Source: Clostridiales bacterium (GTDB lineage Bacteria; Bacillota; Clostridia; Oscillospirales; Ruminococcaceae). From it: a DNA stretch of 8,943 nt. Location of the stretch: the NCBI GenBank assembly GCA_012523875.1, contig JAAYSW010000118.1, forward strand, positions 1 through 8,943. The letters are read 5' to 3'. Position 1 is the first letter of the stretch. The number at the start of each line of letters is the position of its first letter. Both the position numbers and the translations under genes were made by a program. Of the stretch, positions 1 through 6,719 are shown in pieces. Under the pieces are notes generated by a model. It saw nothing but the letters and a program-made list of their open reading frames with translations, searched no databases and was not told the origin of the DNA.

Positions 1-710
1 CCACTTCCATAACTATCATTTAATGGTTTTGGCATAAATGATGCATAAAGTCCATTCTGTGCAGCAATCGTTTTCACTACCGATTTAAAATGTACCATAT
101 TATCAGCAGCAGTTAATACCTCACTACTTATAAAATCAATCTCATTCTGTCCACAACCATATTTATGCCGTGAGCTTTGTGGCTTAAAGCCCATCTCATC
201 AAACATAAGGCAAATTTCGCGTCTTACATTTTCGCATTTATCAAGGGGGGCAACATCAAGATAACCAGCATTATCATGTGGCTTTTTTGTCGGCTCACCA
301 TTTTCATCCGTATCAAATAAATAAAACTCACATTCAGTGCTTATTTTACAATTATAACCTTGTTCCCTTCTCTTTTTTAACTCACGATATAAATCATCTC
401 TTACATCGCCAGTATAATCGGAGCCATCAGGGTTTTTAATGTAACAGAAGAACCTTACAACACGTCCTGTTTTTGGTCGCCACGGGAGGACAGAAAGAGT
501 TGATGCGTCGGGGAATAAAAGCAAGTCCGTATGGTTACCATCCAAAACCACCCCGTCAAATGAAACACCATTCTCAAATGCATTAGCTAGTCCATTCGGC
601 ATAATGGAAACGTTTTTTAGGTTACCCAAGATATCTGAGAATGTCAAACGTATGAATTTAACATCATTTTCTTCAACAAATTTTATTACGTCCTTAGGCG
701 AATAAAACAT
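1..710 (-). CDS. Glutamine synthetase-family protein, N-terminal part (altered active site)
   Basis: Partial gene: ATG at 710, 236 codons, no stop before the left edge. I found it by translating the minus strand. Family type I GS enzymes (about 440 residues in clostridia) join ammonia to glutamate using ATP in the cytoplasm. GS hallmarks seen: beta-grasp N-domain (FIRLTFSDILGN, residues 19-30), PDASTLSVLPWRP (67-79), TECEFYLF with two metal-ligand Glu (E126, E128), HDNAGYLDVAPLDK (145-158), GQNEIDF with ligand E190, and ASFMPKPL (223-230) just before the GSGMH-type motif lost at the edge. Odd: the usual HHE before GQNEIDF reads RHK (181-183), so one Glu ligand is Lys, and the usual FDGSS-type loop reads FDGVVLDG and is shorter. 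The family call is firm; glutamine synthesis is doubtful, and a regulatory or gamma-glutamyl-ligase-like role is possible. GGAGGAG lies 5-10 bases upstream of the start. Confidence 0.9.
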   Translation of the reverse strand, partial: MFYSPKDVIKFVEENDVKFIRLTFSDILGNLKNVSIMPNGLANAFENGVSFDGVVLDGNHTDLLLFPDASTLSVLPWRPKTGRVVRFFCYIKNPDGSDYTGDVRDDLYRELKKRREQGYNCKISTECEFYLFDTDENGEPTKKPHDNAGYLDVAPLDKCENVRREICLMFDEMGFKPQSSRHKYGCGQNEIDFISSEVLTAADNMVHFKSVVKTIAAQNGLYASFMPKPLNDSYGS

Positions 711-964
711 AATACTCCTCCAGTTTTATTTAAACGACTCCATATTTCATTAATTAATACAAGTGTAGGAAAACCCACCCAAGTATTATACTACATTATA
801 TTATATGTGTAAAGGCTTTTATTATGCTTTTGGCTATACACTACAAAGGCTATTTTATATTATACAAAGTAAGTTTTAAATTACTAATTCCTATCTCTTT
901 TCCTTTATTACATTATAGCACAAAACTCATTATTAGTACATTATAACTAAAATTAGGAATAAAG
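711..964. other. AT-rich intergenic region between the AraC regulator and the GS-like gene
   Basis: About 250 bases without a gene. It carries the Shine-Dalgarno site and promoter of the GS-like gene. Downstream of the regulator stop (965) I see no convincing terminator hairpin, so read-through from the regulator into the GS-like gene is possible. Nothing else is recognisable here. Confidence 0.6.
785..813 (-). promoter_or_regulatory. Sigma-A-type promoter of the GS-like gene
   Basis: Read on the minus strand, TTTACA (813-808) and TATAAT (790-785) are separated by exactly 17 bases. Transcription would start near 778 and give a leader of about 70 bases before the ATG at 710. A second TATAAT lies at 800-795 but has no matching -35. 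No clear operator is visible. The call rests on motif match and position only. Confidence 0.7.
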
Positions 965-1720
965 CTAATCTACCATTTTTTCTGTCTTAGTCATAGTCCC
1001 CACATATTGATTGCGATACTTTCCAGGTGTAATTCCCATATACTTCTTAAAAGATTTTATAAAATGGCTATGAGTACTGAATGCAAGATAATATCCTATT
1101 TCCATTGCCGTATATTCAGAATAATGTAACATATCAGCAGCAGTTTTAATTTTCTTTTTCATTATATACTCACTTGGAGTTATTCCAATCTGTTCCTTAA
1201 ACAATCGCCTAAAATGTGTAGGAGTTAAACCAATATGGCTAGCTAACTCTTGGACTTCAATTTTACAGTGAAGATGGTCATATATATAATCAATAGATTT
1301 TTTTATAGTTTCAGTAAGCCTTTTCCCAGCATCTAGTAAACGCATTCTATCTGTGAAATCAAAAGTCATAGATTCATGCAATGCCGTAACTTGCTGTATG
1401 GAGGTGCATTTATCTGTTTCTTTTATATATAAATCACTCAGGCTATAAGCCATTTCATATTCCATCCCCCCTTCAATACAAAAAAGAGTAATCAACGTAA
1501 CAGAAATAACCATATGGTATTTTATATTTCGCAGTTCATCATCGGATAAATTACCATAACCACTACCTGCTAATGGAGTCATTATATCACGGAGTTTTTT
1601 AATATTACCTTGTTGCACGCATCTATAAAACTCCATCTCCTTTTTCGGAGAGGCATGAGTTACAATCTGTTCTCTGAGAAGAAATGTTTCGTGCATAAGC
1701 ATTTTTTCAATATTATCCAT
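965..1720 (-). CDS. AraC/XylS-family transcriptional regulator
   Basis: 251-residue cytoplasmic DNA-binding regulator. The C-terminal about 110 residues form a typical AraC double helix-turn-helix: the first around 155-175 (ELASHIGLTPTHFRRLFKE), the second around 205-226 (AMEIGYYLAFSTHSHFIKSF), ending with the family signature GITPGKYR (229-236). The N-terminal part (EMEFYRCVQQGN, CIEGGMEYEMAYSLSDLYI) matches a helical domain I know from clostridial AraC regulators; it is not the arabinose cupin and its ligand is unknown. The start was chosen at 1720 because AGGG(TG) lies about 12 bases upstream; internal Met codons at residues 7 and 9 have no better site. It is divergent from the xylanase/lichenase gene across a 213-base gap, so control of that gene is plausible. 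It lies upstream of, and on the same strand as, the GS-like gene. Function is inferred from family and neighbourhood. Confidence 0.9.
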   Translation of the reverse strand: MDNIEKMLMHETFLLREQIVTHASPKKEMEFYRCVQQGNIKKLRDIMTPLAGSGYGNLSDDELRNIKYHMVISVTLITLFCIEGGMEYEMAYSLSDLYIKETDKCTSIQQVTALHESMTFDFTDRMRLLDAGKRLTETIKKSIDYIYDHLHCKIEVQELASHIGLTPTHFRRLFKEQIGITPSEYIMKKKIKTAADMLHYSEYTAMEIGYYLAFSTHSHFIKSFKKYMGITPGKYRNQYVGTMTKTEKMVD

Positions 1721-1768
1721 AATAATTTCTACACCCTTTCCTAGATGGAATTTTATTATTACAAAACT

Positions 1769-1797
1769 TTAACAGTATGTTTGATTTGTAGTATAAA
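1769..1797 (+). promoter_or_regulatory. Promoter of the xylanase/lichenase gene
   Basis: TTAACA (1769-1774) and TATAAA (1792-1797) are separated by 17 bases. A start near 1804 would give a leader of about 130 bases that contains the inverted repeat at 1864-1892. It lies in the intergenic space shared with the divergent AraC gene. The -35 and -10 each differ from consensus by one base. The call is based on motif and spacing only. Confidence 0.6.
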
Positions 1798-1863
1798 TAT
1801 TCGATTTATGATATAAATTCTATGCTGTTTCTGACATTATTAAAGTATTAAGGAAATCGACTG

Positions 1864-1892
1864 GAATATTTCAAAATCTACTTGAAATATTC
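1864..1892. repeat. Perfect 11-bp inverted repeat in the xylanase/lichenase leader
   Basis: GAATATTTCAA (1864-1874), seven bases, then its exact reverse complement (1882-1892). It lies downstream of the predicted promoter and 41 bases before the ATG. No U-run follows, so it is not an intrinsic terminator. It could be an operator for a dimeric regulator or an mRNA stem-loop in the leader. AraC-type proteins usually prefer direct repeats, so the adjacent regulator is not an obvious ligand. Confidence 0.6.
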
Positions 1893-1933
1893 ATCAAACA
1901 CAATGAAAACCAAAAATTTAAAGGGGGATTAAA

Positions 1934-4108
1934 ATGAACATTAAAAAGTTCGGTGTAATCGGTACTGCATTCGTAATGCTAACAAGCACCTTTGGTGCTC
2001 TTAGTGTTGATGCCGCAGCCAACAGAACAATTACACAAAATGAAATTGGCACTATCGGGAGCTATGACTATGAATTTTGGACTGATGTGCAACCTGGAGC
2101 AAGTGGCAATAAAGCTACTATGACACTAAAGGGAGAGGGTTCTTTTACTGCTGATTATGATACTACTGGCAACAAAAATACTCTCATGCGTACAGGTAAG
2201 AAATTTGGTGGGGCTACTGCCGCTGGTCAAACACATAATCAAATGGGTAATATTGTACTTGATTATGAGGTTGATTACAATCCTGAAATGCCTGGTGCAT
2301 CATATATGTGCGTATATGGCTGGACTAGGGCGGATAATAATGCTCCTCTTGTTGAGTTTTACATTGTTGAAAGTTGGGGCGAGTGGGTACCAAGCTCTGG
2401 CTTTAAAGGGAGCACTATGATTGGTGGAGAATTATATAATATCTATGAAAGCGACCGTATAAATCAACCATCTATAATCGGCGATACAACATTTAAACAA
2501 TATTGGAGTATTCGTGCTAATAAAAAAGGTAATGGCATAATTAAGAATACTATTCCAGTAAGCGAACATTTCAAGACTTGGGAAGGCTTGGGAATGAAAA
2601 TGGGTTCTTTATATGAAGTTAGCCTTTGTATTGAGGGCTATAACAGCAGAGGTACTGCTGATGTTATAAAAAATGAAATAACAATAGGTGGCGAATATAT
2701 ACCTGTTGAACCAGAAAAACCAGAAATTCCAAAGGACGGAATTTACTACAGAAACACCTTTGAATCCAGTTCTGAAAGTTGGGCATCAAGGGGTGATAGT
2801 AGTGTAGAAATTTCCAAAGGCAATGGTTTGAATGACTCAAGCGGTCTTGCAGTTACAGGACGAACAGATACATGGAATGGCACAGGGAAAACACTTTCTA
2901 CCACAACCTTTGTTCCGGGTAATGAATATAGTTTTAGTACATGGGTTATGCATAAGGGTACTGGAGTTGAAGATTTTAAGCTAACACTTCAATGTGATGT
3001 AGCTGGGGAAACTGATTATATTACAGTTGCTGAGGGCAGTTCAGCTTCTGGTGAGTGGTTGCTTCTCGAAAATAAAAACTTCTCTATTCCAGCTGGTGCA
3101 AGCAATCTCCTACTCTATGTAGAAGTAGATAGCAACGGAACTCTTCCGTTCTTTATAGATGAGGCATTTGCCGCTGTTGCAGGTACTCCTAACCCAGCAG
3201 CCTCAACAACTCCACAAACTTTAGTTGGCGATGTAAATGGTGATAAGAAAATAGATAGTGCCGATGTTAAAATGCTCAAGAGCTATACTCTTGGAGCTAC
3301 TACAAAGCTAACTGATGCTAATGCTTCAGATATTAATAATGACAAGAAAATCACAGTTCTTGATGTTATATTGTTAAAGAAGATGATTATTAAGAACGAA
3401 ACTACTCAACCAGTAGTAACAGAGCCTCCTGTAGTAACAGACCCACCAATAGAAGAAGATAATCATACAATGTATGTTGATTTTAAACAGGGTATTTCAA
3501 ATTCTTATTTCGAAAAGGCAGATGGATGGTCAAATGGGGACTGTTTTGATTGTGTATGGCGTGGAGATAATATTTTCTGGACGGATAATGCACTGAATCT
3601 TAGAATTGATACAGAGGCTTCACCAGAATATAATTATTCAGGTGCTGAATACAGATCAGTAGATTACTACCACTATGGTTATTATGAAACATCAATGAAA
3701 GCTATCAAAAATGATGGCGTAGTAAGTTCATTCTTTACCTATACAGGACCATATGATGGCGACCCATGGGATGAAATTGATATTGAAATCCTTGGTAAGG
3801 ATACCACTAAAGTTCAATTCAATTATTATACAAACGGTGTAGGAAATCATGAATTTATGTATGACCTTGGGTTTGATGCTTCACAAGGTTTCCATACCTA
3901 TGGATTTGATTGGCAACCTGATAAAATCACTTGGTATGTTGATGGAAAAGCAGTTTATACGGCTTATAGCGATATTCCAAAAACCCCAGGTAAGATTATG
4001 ATGAACACATGGCCAGGAATTGGTGTTAATGAATGGTTAAAGCCTTATGATGGCAAAACTCCATTAACTGCACAATATAAATATATTTCTTTTGATAAGG
4101 CTAAATAA
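1934..4108 (+). CDS. xynD: Secreted bifunctional GH11 xylanase / GH16 lichenase with CBM22 and internal dockerin (XynD-like)
   Basis: 724-residue extracellular plant-wall hydrolase. Signal peptide at 1-28 (charged MNIKK, hydrophobic core, cleavage near VDAAA). GH11 endo-1,4-beta-xylanase at about 33-253: nucleophile E141 in LVEFYIVESWG, acid/base E234 in CIEGYNSRG. CBM22-type xylan-binding module at about 270-417 (RNTFESSSESW to FFIDEAF). Type I dockerin at about 430-488 with two calcium loops (DVNGDKKIDSAD, DINNDKKITVLD), which would tether the enzyme to a cohesin scaffoldin. Pro/Thr linker at 489-510. C-terminal GH16 beta-1,3-1,4-glucanase at about 512-724, catalytic DEIDIEILGKD (E614, D616, E618). 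The domain order matches R. flavefaciens XynD as I know it. The internal dockerin is unusual, since dockerins are mostly C-terminal. Start: AAGGGGG at 1921-1927, six bases before the ATG. It is a single-gene unit with its own promoter and terminator, divergent from an AraC regulator. Confidence 0.96.
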   Translation: MNIKKFGVIGTAFVMLTSTFGALSVDAAANRTITQNEIGTIGSYDYEFWTDVQPGASGNKATMTLKGEGSFTADYDTTGNKNTLMRTGKKFGGATAAGQTHNQMGNIVLDYEVDYNPEMPGASYMCVYGWTRADNNAPLVEFYIVESWGEWVPSSGFKGSTMIGGELYNIYESDRINQPSIIGDTTFKQYWSIRANKKGNGIIKNTIPVSEHFKTWEGLGMKMGSLYEVSLCIEGYNSRGTADVIKNEITIGGEYIPVEPEKPEIPKDGIYYRNTFESSSESWASRGDSSVEISKGNGLNDSSGLAVTGRTDTWNGTGKTLSTTTFVPGNEYSFSTWVMHKGTGVEDFKLTLQCDVAGETDYITVAEGSSASGEWLLLENKNFSIPAGASNLLLYVEVDSNGTLPFFIDEAFAAVAGTPNPAASTTPQTLVGDVNGDKKIDSADVKMLKSYTLGATTKLTDANASDINNDKKITVLDVILLKKMIIKNETTQPVVTEPPVVTDPPIEEDNHTMYVDFKQGISNSYFEKADGWSNGDCFDCVWRGDNIFWTDNALNLRIDTEASPEYNYSGAEYRSVDYYHYGYYETSMKAIKNDGVVSSFFTYTGPYDGDPWDEIDIEILGKDTTKVQFNYYTNGVGNHEFMYDLGFDASQGFHTYGFDWQPDKITWYVDGKAVYTAYSDIPKTPGKIMMNTWPGIGVNEWLKPYDGKTPLTAQYKYISFDKAK

Positions 4109-4127
4109 GTAAATTAGGTTTTAAATT

Positions 4128-4163
4128 CAAGGGATACCATTATGGTATTCCTTGTTTTTATTT
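4128..4163 (+). terminator. Intrinsic terminator of the xylanase/lichenase gene
   Basis: CAAGGGATACC (4128-4138) pairs with GGTATTCCTTG (4144-4154): an 11-bp stem with one G-T wobble and a five-base loop, followed by TTTTTATTT. It starts 20 bases after the stop codon. On the other strand no U-run follows, so it acts mainly on plus-strand transcripts. Confidence 0.88.
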
Positions 4164-4176
4164 GCATATAAATCAT

Positions 4177-4201
4177 GAGATATTTAATGTTTAAATATCT
4201 C
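4177..4201 (-). terminator. Stem-loop overlapping the yolD-like stop codon
   Basis: A perfect 11-bp inverted repeat (GAGATATTTAA and its complement, loop of three bases) overlaps the last codons and stop of the minus-strand YolD-like gene. It is AT-rich and only a weak T-rich stretch follows, so it may be a poor terminator or an mRNA 3'-end protecting hairpin. The structure is certain; the role is inferred. Confidence 0.45.
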
Positions 4202-4619
4202 TTTCTAAAGAAGAAAATAGCCCCCCTTTAATGTCAACAATATTATCTATCAAAATTATTTTACCATCAGTAAATATAATAACCCTCTCATATTCATCAA
4301 CCCTCCTAGCATTGCCTATCTTGCTTGTAAAAGCTCCACCAGCCTTGCTTTCATCAGGCACAAAATAGGTAACTTCTATCCTTGGCCGCTCCGAAATATT
4401 ATCCATAAGCATTTGTAATTTAGCTGATATTATTAATATTTCATCCTCGCCTAAACCAGAAAAATTATCTGTCAACCGTGCCGTTTCCTTTACCGCATCA
4501 CCATGTGATGTAAGTGCTGCAAATGGTGCAAATTGTGCCGCGCGATCTCGATTTGACATACGGGGGCGGATAGCAGATTGATGATGTGGGAGATGAATTA
4601 TATCATTGTAGTTATCCAT
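4191..4619 (-). CDS. YolD-like protein, partner of the Y-family polymerase
   Basis: 142 residues, with no signal peptide or membrane segment. The N-terminal block RMSNRDRAAQFAPFAAL (20-36), then HGDAVKETARLTD, is the signature I know from clostridial YolD-like proteins. These are typically encoded next to UvrX/UmuC-like polymerases, and a UmuD-like accessory role has been suggested in the literature on the family; there is no catalytic residue to point to. The C-terminal half (EVTYFVPDESKAGGAFTSKIG, then a beta-rich IIFTDGKIILIDNIVDIKG) is less conserved. GGAGG lies five to nine bases before the ATG at 4619. The gene follows the polymerase on the same strand with a 43-base gap and no terminator, so the two are probably co-transcribed. 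Confidence 0.82.
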   Translation of the reverse strand: MDNYNDIIHLPHHQSAIRPRMSNRDRAAQFAPFAALTSHGDAVKETARLTDNFSGLGEDEILIISAKLQMLMDNISERPRIEVTYFVPDESKAGGAFTSKIGNARRVDEYERVIIFTDGKIILIDNIVDIKGGLFSSLERDI

Positions 4620-4662
4620 AAAACCTCCATTATACTAATCCATAAGTACTTCGTTTTTATAA

Positions 4663-6171
4663 TTATGCCCTATGCCCACCAATCTGGTCATTGCGTTCCT
4701 TTGATGTTGCACCCTCTTCAAGATTCATACCTTTAAGAATAGCATTTTTCCCGTATTTCTTCTTTATTTCTAAAATAGCTTTTTGCATACGCTTTTCACG
4801 TTCAAGGGCTTGATTCTCTTTCTTTTGCTGTTCCTGTAGATTAGAATAATCAGTGAAAAGGTCAAGCTGTGTGAACGGCTTTTCTTTCTCTGCATTTTTT
4901 TCATCCACAAGATGATTCGCAACAACCGTTACTCTGCGAACAAGAAGGTTTTTATCAACAATGCGGTCATATAGTTCAGAAACAGCATCAATTATAAGTT
5001 TTGTGGAGGAGGTCTGTCTGTCAAGATTAATTCTACCATGTGCGTGCTTTGGGACCTTCCTCCCATATGAATCCGTTGTAATAGGTCCATTATATAGCCT
5101 GCTAATTTCAGGATTTATAAGATTTTCAATATCATATCCAATGGTCAATACAATTTGATCGGTAAGTAGTTGCTTTTCTACTAAATCTAGCACAAGTAAA
5201 TCCATCATTTCCCGTACAATTAATTTTGCCTTATCAAAAGTATAGGGGGATTGTAAAACCTGTCCAGAACTTAAACTGCTGTTTTCAGGCTTATACGATT
5301 TTATATCCTGTATCGTGCAAGGCTCCCAACCCCAAGCATGGTCAATTAATAACTCAGCATTGATTCCGAATAATCTATAAAGCAAATCCTCACCATATTT
5401 AGACAACGACATCCTTGCAATATCGCCCATTGTATGCATTCCATGGGATTCTAGCTTTTTTGCATATCCTCTGCCGACACGCCAAAAGGAATTCAAGGGT
5501 TTGTGTGACCAAAGTTGTTGGCGATAGGACATCTCATCAAGCTCTGCGATTCGGACTCCATCCTTGCCATCTGGCATTTTCTTTGCAACAATATCCATCG
5601 CAATTTTTGCTAGATAAAGATTAGTTCCTATCCCAGCAGTAGCAGTTATGCCCGTTGTTTCCATAACATCCCTAATAATTATATCAGCTAATTCATATGC
5701 TGTTGCCTTATATGTGGCAAGGTAATTAGTTGCATCAATGAAAACTTCATCAATGGAATAAACATGAATATCCTCCGATGCAATATATTTAAGATATACA
5801 TCATAAATTTTTGTACTATATTCTATATAATAAGACATTCTTGGTTGAGCAACAATATAATCTATCGCAAGATTCGGCAACGAATTCAACTCATTAATAT
5901 TAACAGATGAGCCAGTAAACTTTCGATACGGTGCTTTTCTCAAACGCAAAGCATTAACCTCTTTTACCCTTTGTACAACCTCAAACAATCGTGGTCTACC
6001 AGGAATCCCAAAGCTTTTCAGCGACGGGGAAACGGCTAAGCAAATTGTTTTTTCTGTCCTGCTTGTATCAGCTACCACAAGATTAGTAGTCATAGGGTCA
6101 AGCCCTCGTTCCCTACATTCAACGGAGGCATAAAATGACTTTAAATCAATGGCAATATATCTGCGGTTCAT
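4663..6171 (-). CDS. Y-family (UmuC/UvrX/DinB-like) translesion DNA polymerase
   Basis: 502-residue error-prone polymerase that copies past damaged bases. Visible features: palm metal-binding Asp in YIAIDLKSFYASVE (D9), catalytic SIDEVFID (D141, E142), thumb/HhH region (GRGYAKKLESHGMHTMGDIA), little-finger domain at about 300-420, and a canonical sliding-clamp motif QLDLF (435-439). It ends in a charged helix and the tail GMNLEEGATSKERND, which I associate with the Firmicute UvrX/YqjW-like group rather than short DinB (about 350-420 residues). The frame extends upstream to a TTG at 6213, but AGGAGG (6183-6178) sits inside that extension, seven to nine bases before the ATG at 6171, so 6171 is the likely start. 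It is followed by the yolD-like gene. I see no clear DinR/LexA box upstream, so SOS control is not shown here. Confidence 0.93.
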   Translation of the reverse strand: MNRRYIAIDLKSFYASVECRERGLDPMTTNLVVADTSRTEKTICLAVSPSLKSFGIPGRPRLFEVVQRVKEVNALRLRKAPYRKFTGSSVNINELNSLPNLAIDYIVAQPRMSYYIEYSTKIYDVYLKYIASEDIHVYSIDEVFIDATNYLATYKATAYELADIIIRDVMETTGITATAGIGTNLYLAKIAMDIVAKKMPDGKDGVRIAELDEMSYRQQLWSHKPLNSFWRVGRGYAKKLESHGMHTMGDIARMSLSKYGEDLLYRLFGINAELLIDHAWGWEPCTIQDIKSYKPENSSLSSGQVLQSPYTFDKAKLIVREMMDLLVLDLVEKQLLTDQIVLTIGYDIENLINPEISRLYNGPITTDSYGRKVPKHAHGRINLDRQTSSTKLIIDAVSELYDRIVDKNLLVRRVTVVANHLVDEKNAEKEKPFTQLDLFTDYSNLQEQQKKENQALEREKRMQKAILEIKKKYGKNAILKGMNLEEGATSKERNDQIGGHRA

Positions 6172-6260
6172 TTTTTCATACCTCCTAATATCATTTCCAA
6201 AGTTAATTCTCAAAATCCAATTTAATCATCACTCTATTATGCTTGTCATAATTTATAATA

Positions 6261-6302
6261 ATTATAACACTAGAACCTAAAAAATTCAAATAGTTTAAAC
6301 TA
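6261..6302 (-). promoter_or_regulatory. Promoter of the polymerase-yolD operon, with palindrome upstream of the -35
   Basis: On the minus strand TTGAAT (6289-6284) and TATAAT (6266-6261) have a 17-base spacer, giving a start near 6254 and a leader of about 80 bases. The 12-bp perfect palindrome TAGTTTAAACTA (6291-6302) abuts the -35 and could be an operator. It does not match the Firmicute SOS box (GAAC, four bases, GTTC). Confidence 0.65.
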
Positions 6303-6312
6303 ATTCAGCAAT

Positions 6313-6390
6313 AGAGCTAATCAATCTTAAGATTGATTAGCTCTTTTTCATACAATGTAATACACAGAAAGCGGCAGATATTTCTATCTG
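6313..6390. repeat. 78-bp direct repeat, copy 1 (with 32-bp perfect palindrome)
   Basis: It begins with a perfect 32-bp palindrome, AGAGCTAATCAATCTT plus its complement (6313-6344), and continues through ACAATGTAATACACAGAAAG to CAGATATTTCTATCTG. Copy 2 at 7297-7374 matches in the same orientation with one visible mismatch (T6346 versus C7330). On the plus strand the palindrome is followed by TTTT, so it can terminate plus-strand transcripts. In this copy the second hairpin is broken: only CAGATA/TATCTG remains of the 11-bp stem. It lies just past the end of the minus-strand XRE gene and upstream of the polymerase promoter. Confidence 0.9.
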
Positions 6391-6413
6391 TCTTTTGTAA
6401 AGATGCCTACTAC

Positions 6414-6644
6414 TCATGATATATCAAAAATATCGTCATAGCTTGTATTAAGGATATTCTTAATTAATATTATTTCGTCAGGATATAAATGTCTTTGTCC
6501 AACTTCTATTTTAGCGATAGCACTTCTTGTTATATCACAACCATTAATTTGTAGCTTTGCAGCCAGTTGTTCTTGTGTCATATTTCTCTTTTTTCTTAAA
6601 TTTCGTATGTTACTACCTATTTTAGCCTCTATTTCTTTGTTCAT
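6414..6644 (-). CDS. Small XRE-type helix-turn-helix regulator
   Basis: 76-residue protein that is almost entirely one Cro/C1-type HTH domain: IGSNIRNLRKKRNMTQEQLAAKLQ (about 9-32), then the recognition region ITRSAIAKIEVGQRHLYPDE (about 38-57) and a final helix with TSYDDIFDIS. It is probably a dimeric repressor; there is no sensor domain. GAGGAGA lies 10 bases before the ATG at 6644. It is divergent from the 83-residue membrane protein across 75 bases that contain a consensus promoter, so it may repress that gene and itself. It sits between two copies of a 78-bp repeat and ends 24 bases from copy 1. Small XRE repressors like this are common in mobile elements. The target is inferred. Confidence 0.87.
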   Translation of the reverse strand: MNKEIEAKIGSNIRNLRKKRNMTQEQLAAKLQINGCDITRSAIAKIEVGQRHLYPDEIILIKNILNTSYDDIFDIS

Positions 6645-6688
6645 TTTTACAAATCTCCTCTAACTTTTGCATTTTTAGTGATAAAGCC

Positions 6689-6717
6689 TTGACATAATTG
6701 TAATTTTGTTTTATAAT
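6689..6717 (+). promoter_or_regulatory. Perfect consensus sigma-A promoter overlapping the start of the 83-residue gene
   Basis: TTGACA (6689-6694), 17 bases, TATAAT (6712-6717): both hexamers match consensus exactly. The -10 ends two bases before the ATG at 6720, so the usual start of transcription (about 6723-6726) would fall just inside the reading frame. Such a strong promoter beside a small repressor gene is typical of a repressed switch. See the finding on the start-codon conflict. Confidence 0.8.
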
Positions 6718-6719
6718 AT

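Noticed and set aside
2157..2420. Plus-strand frame inside the GH11 domain
   Set aside because: Out-of-frame shadow of the xylanase with low-complexity hydrophobic composition and no ribosome site.
4961..5624. Plus-strand frames at 4961-5158 and 5415-5624
   Set aside because: Antisense shadows of the Y-family polymerase.
4663..6213. Longer polymerase frame starting with TTG at 6213
   Set aside because: The added 14 codons contain the AGGAGG ribosome site itself, there is no site before the TTG, and family homology begins at MNRRYIAIDLKSFYASVE; the ATG at 6171 is preferred.
6172..6312. SOS (DinR/LexA) box upstream of the polymerase
   Set aside because: Only an isolated GAAC half-site (6273-6276) is present; I see no properly spaced GTTC partner.
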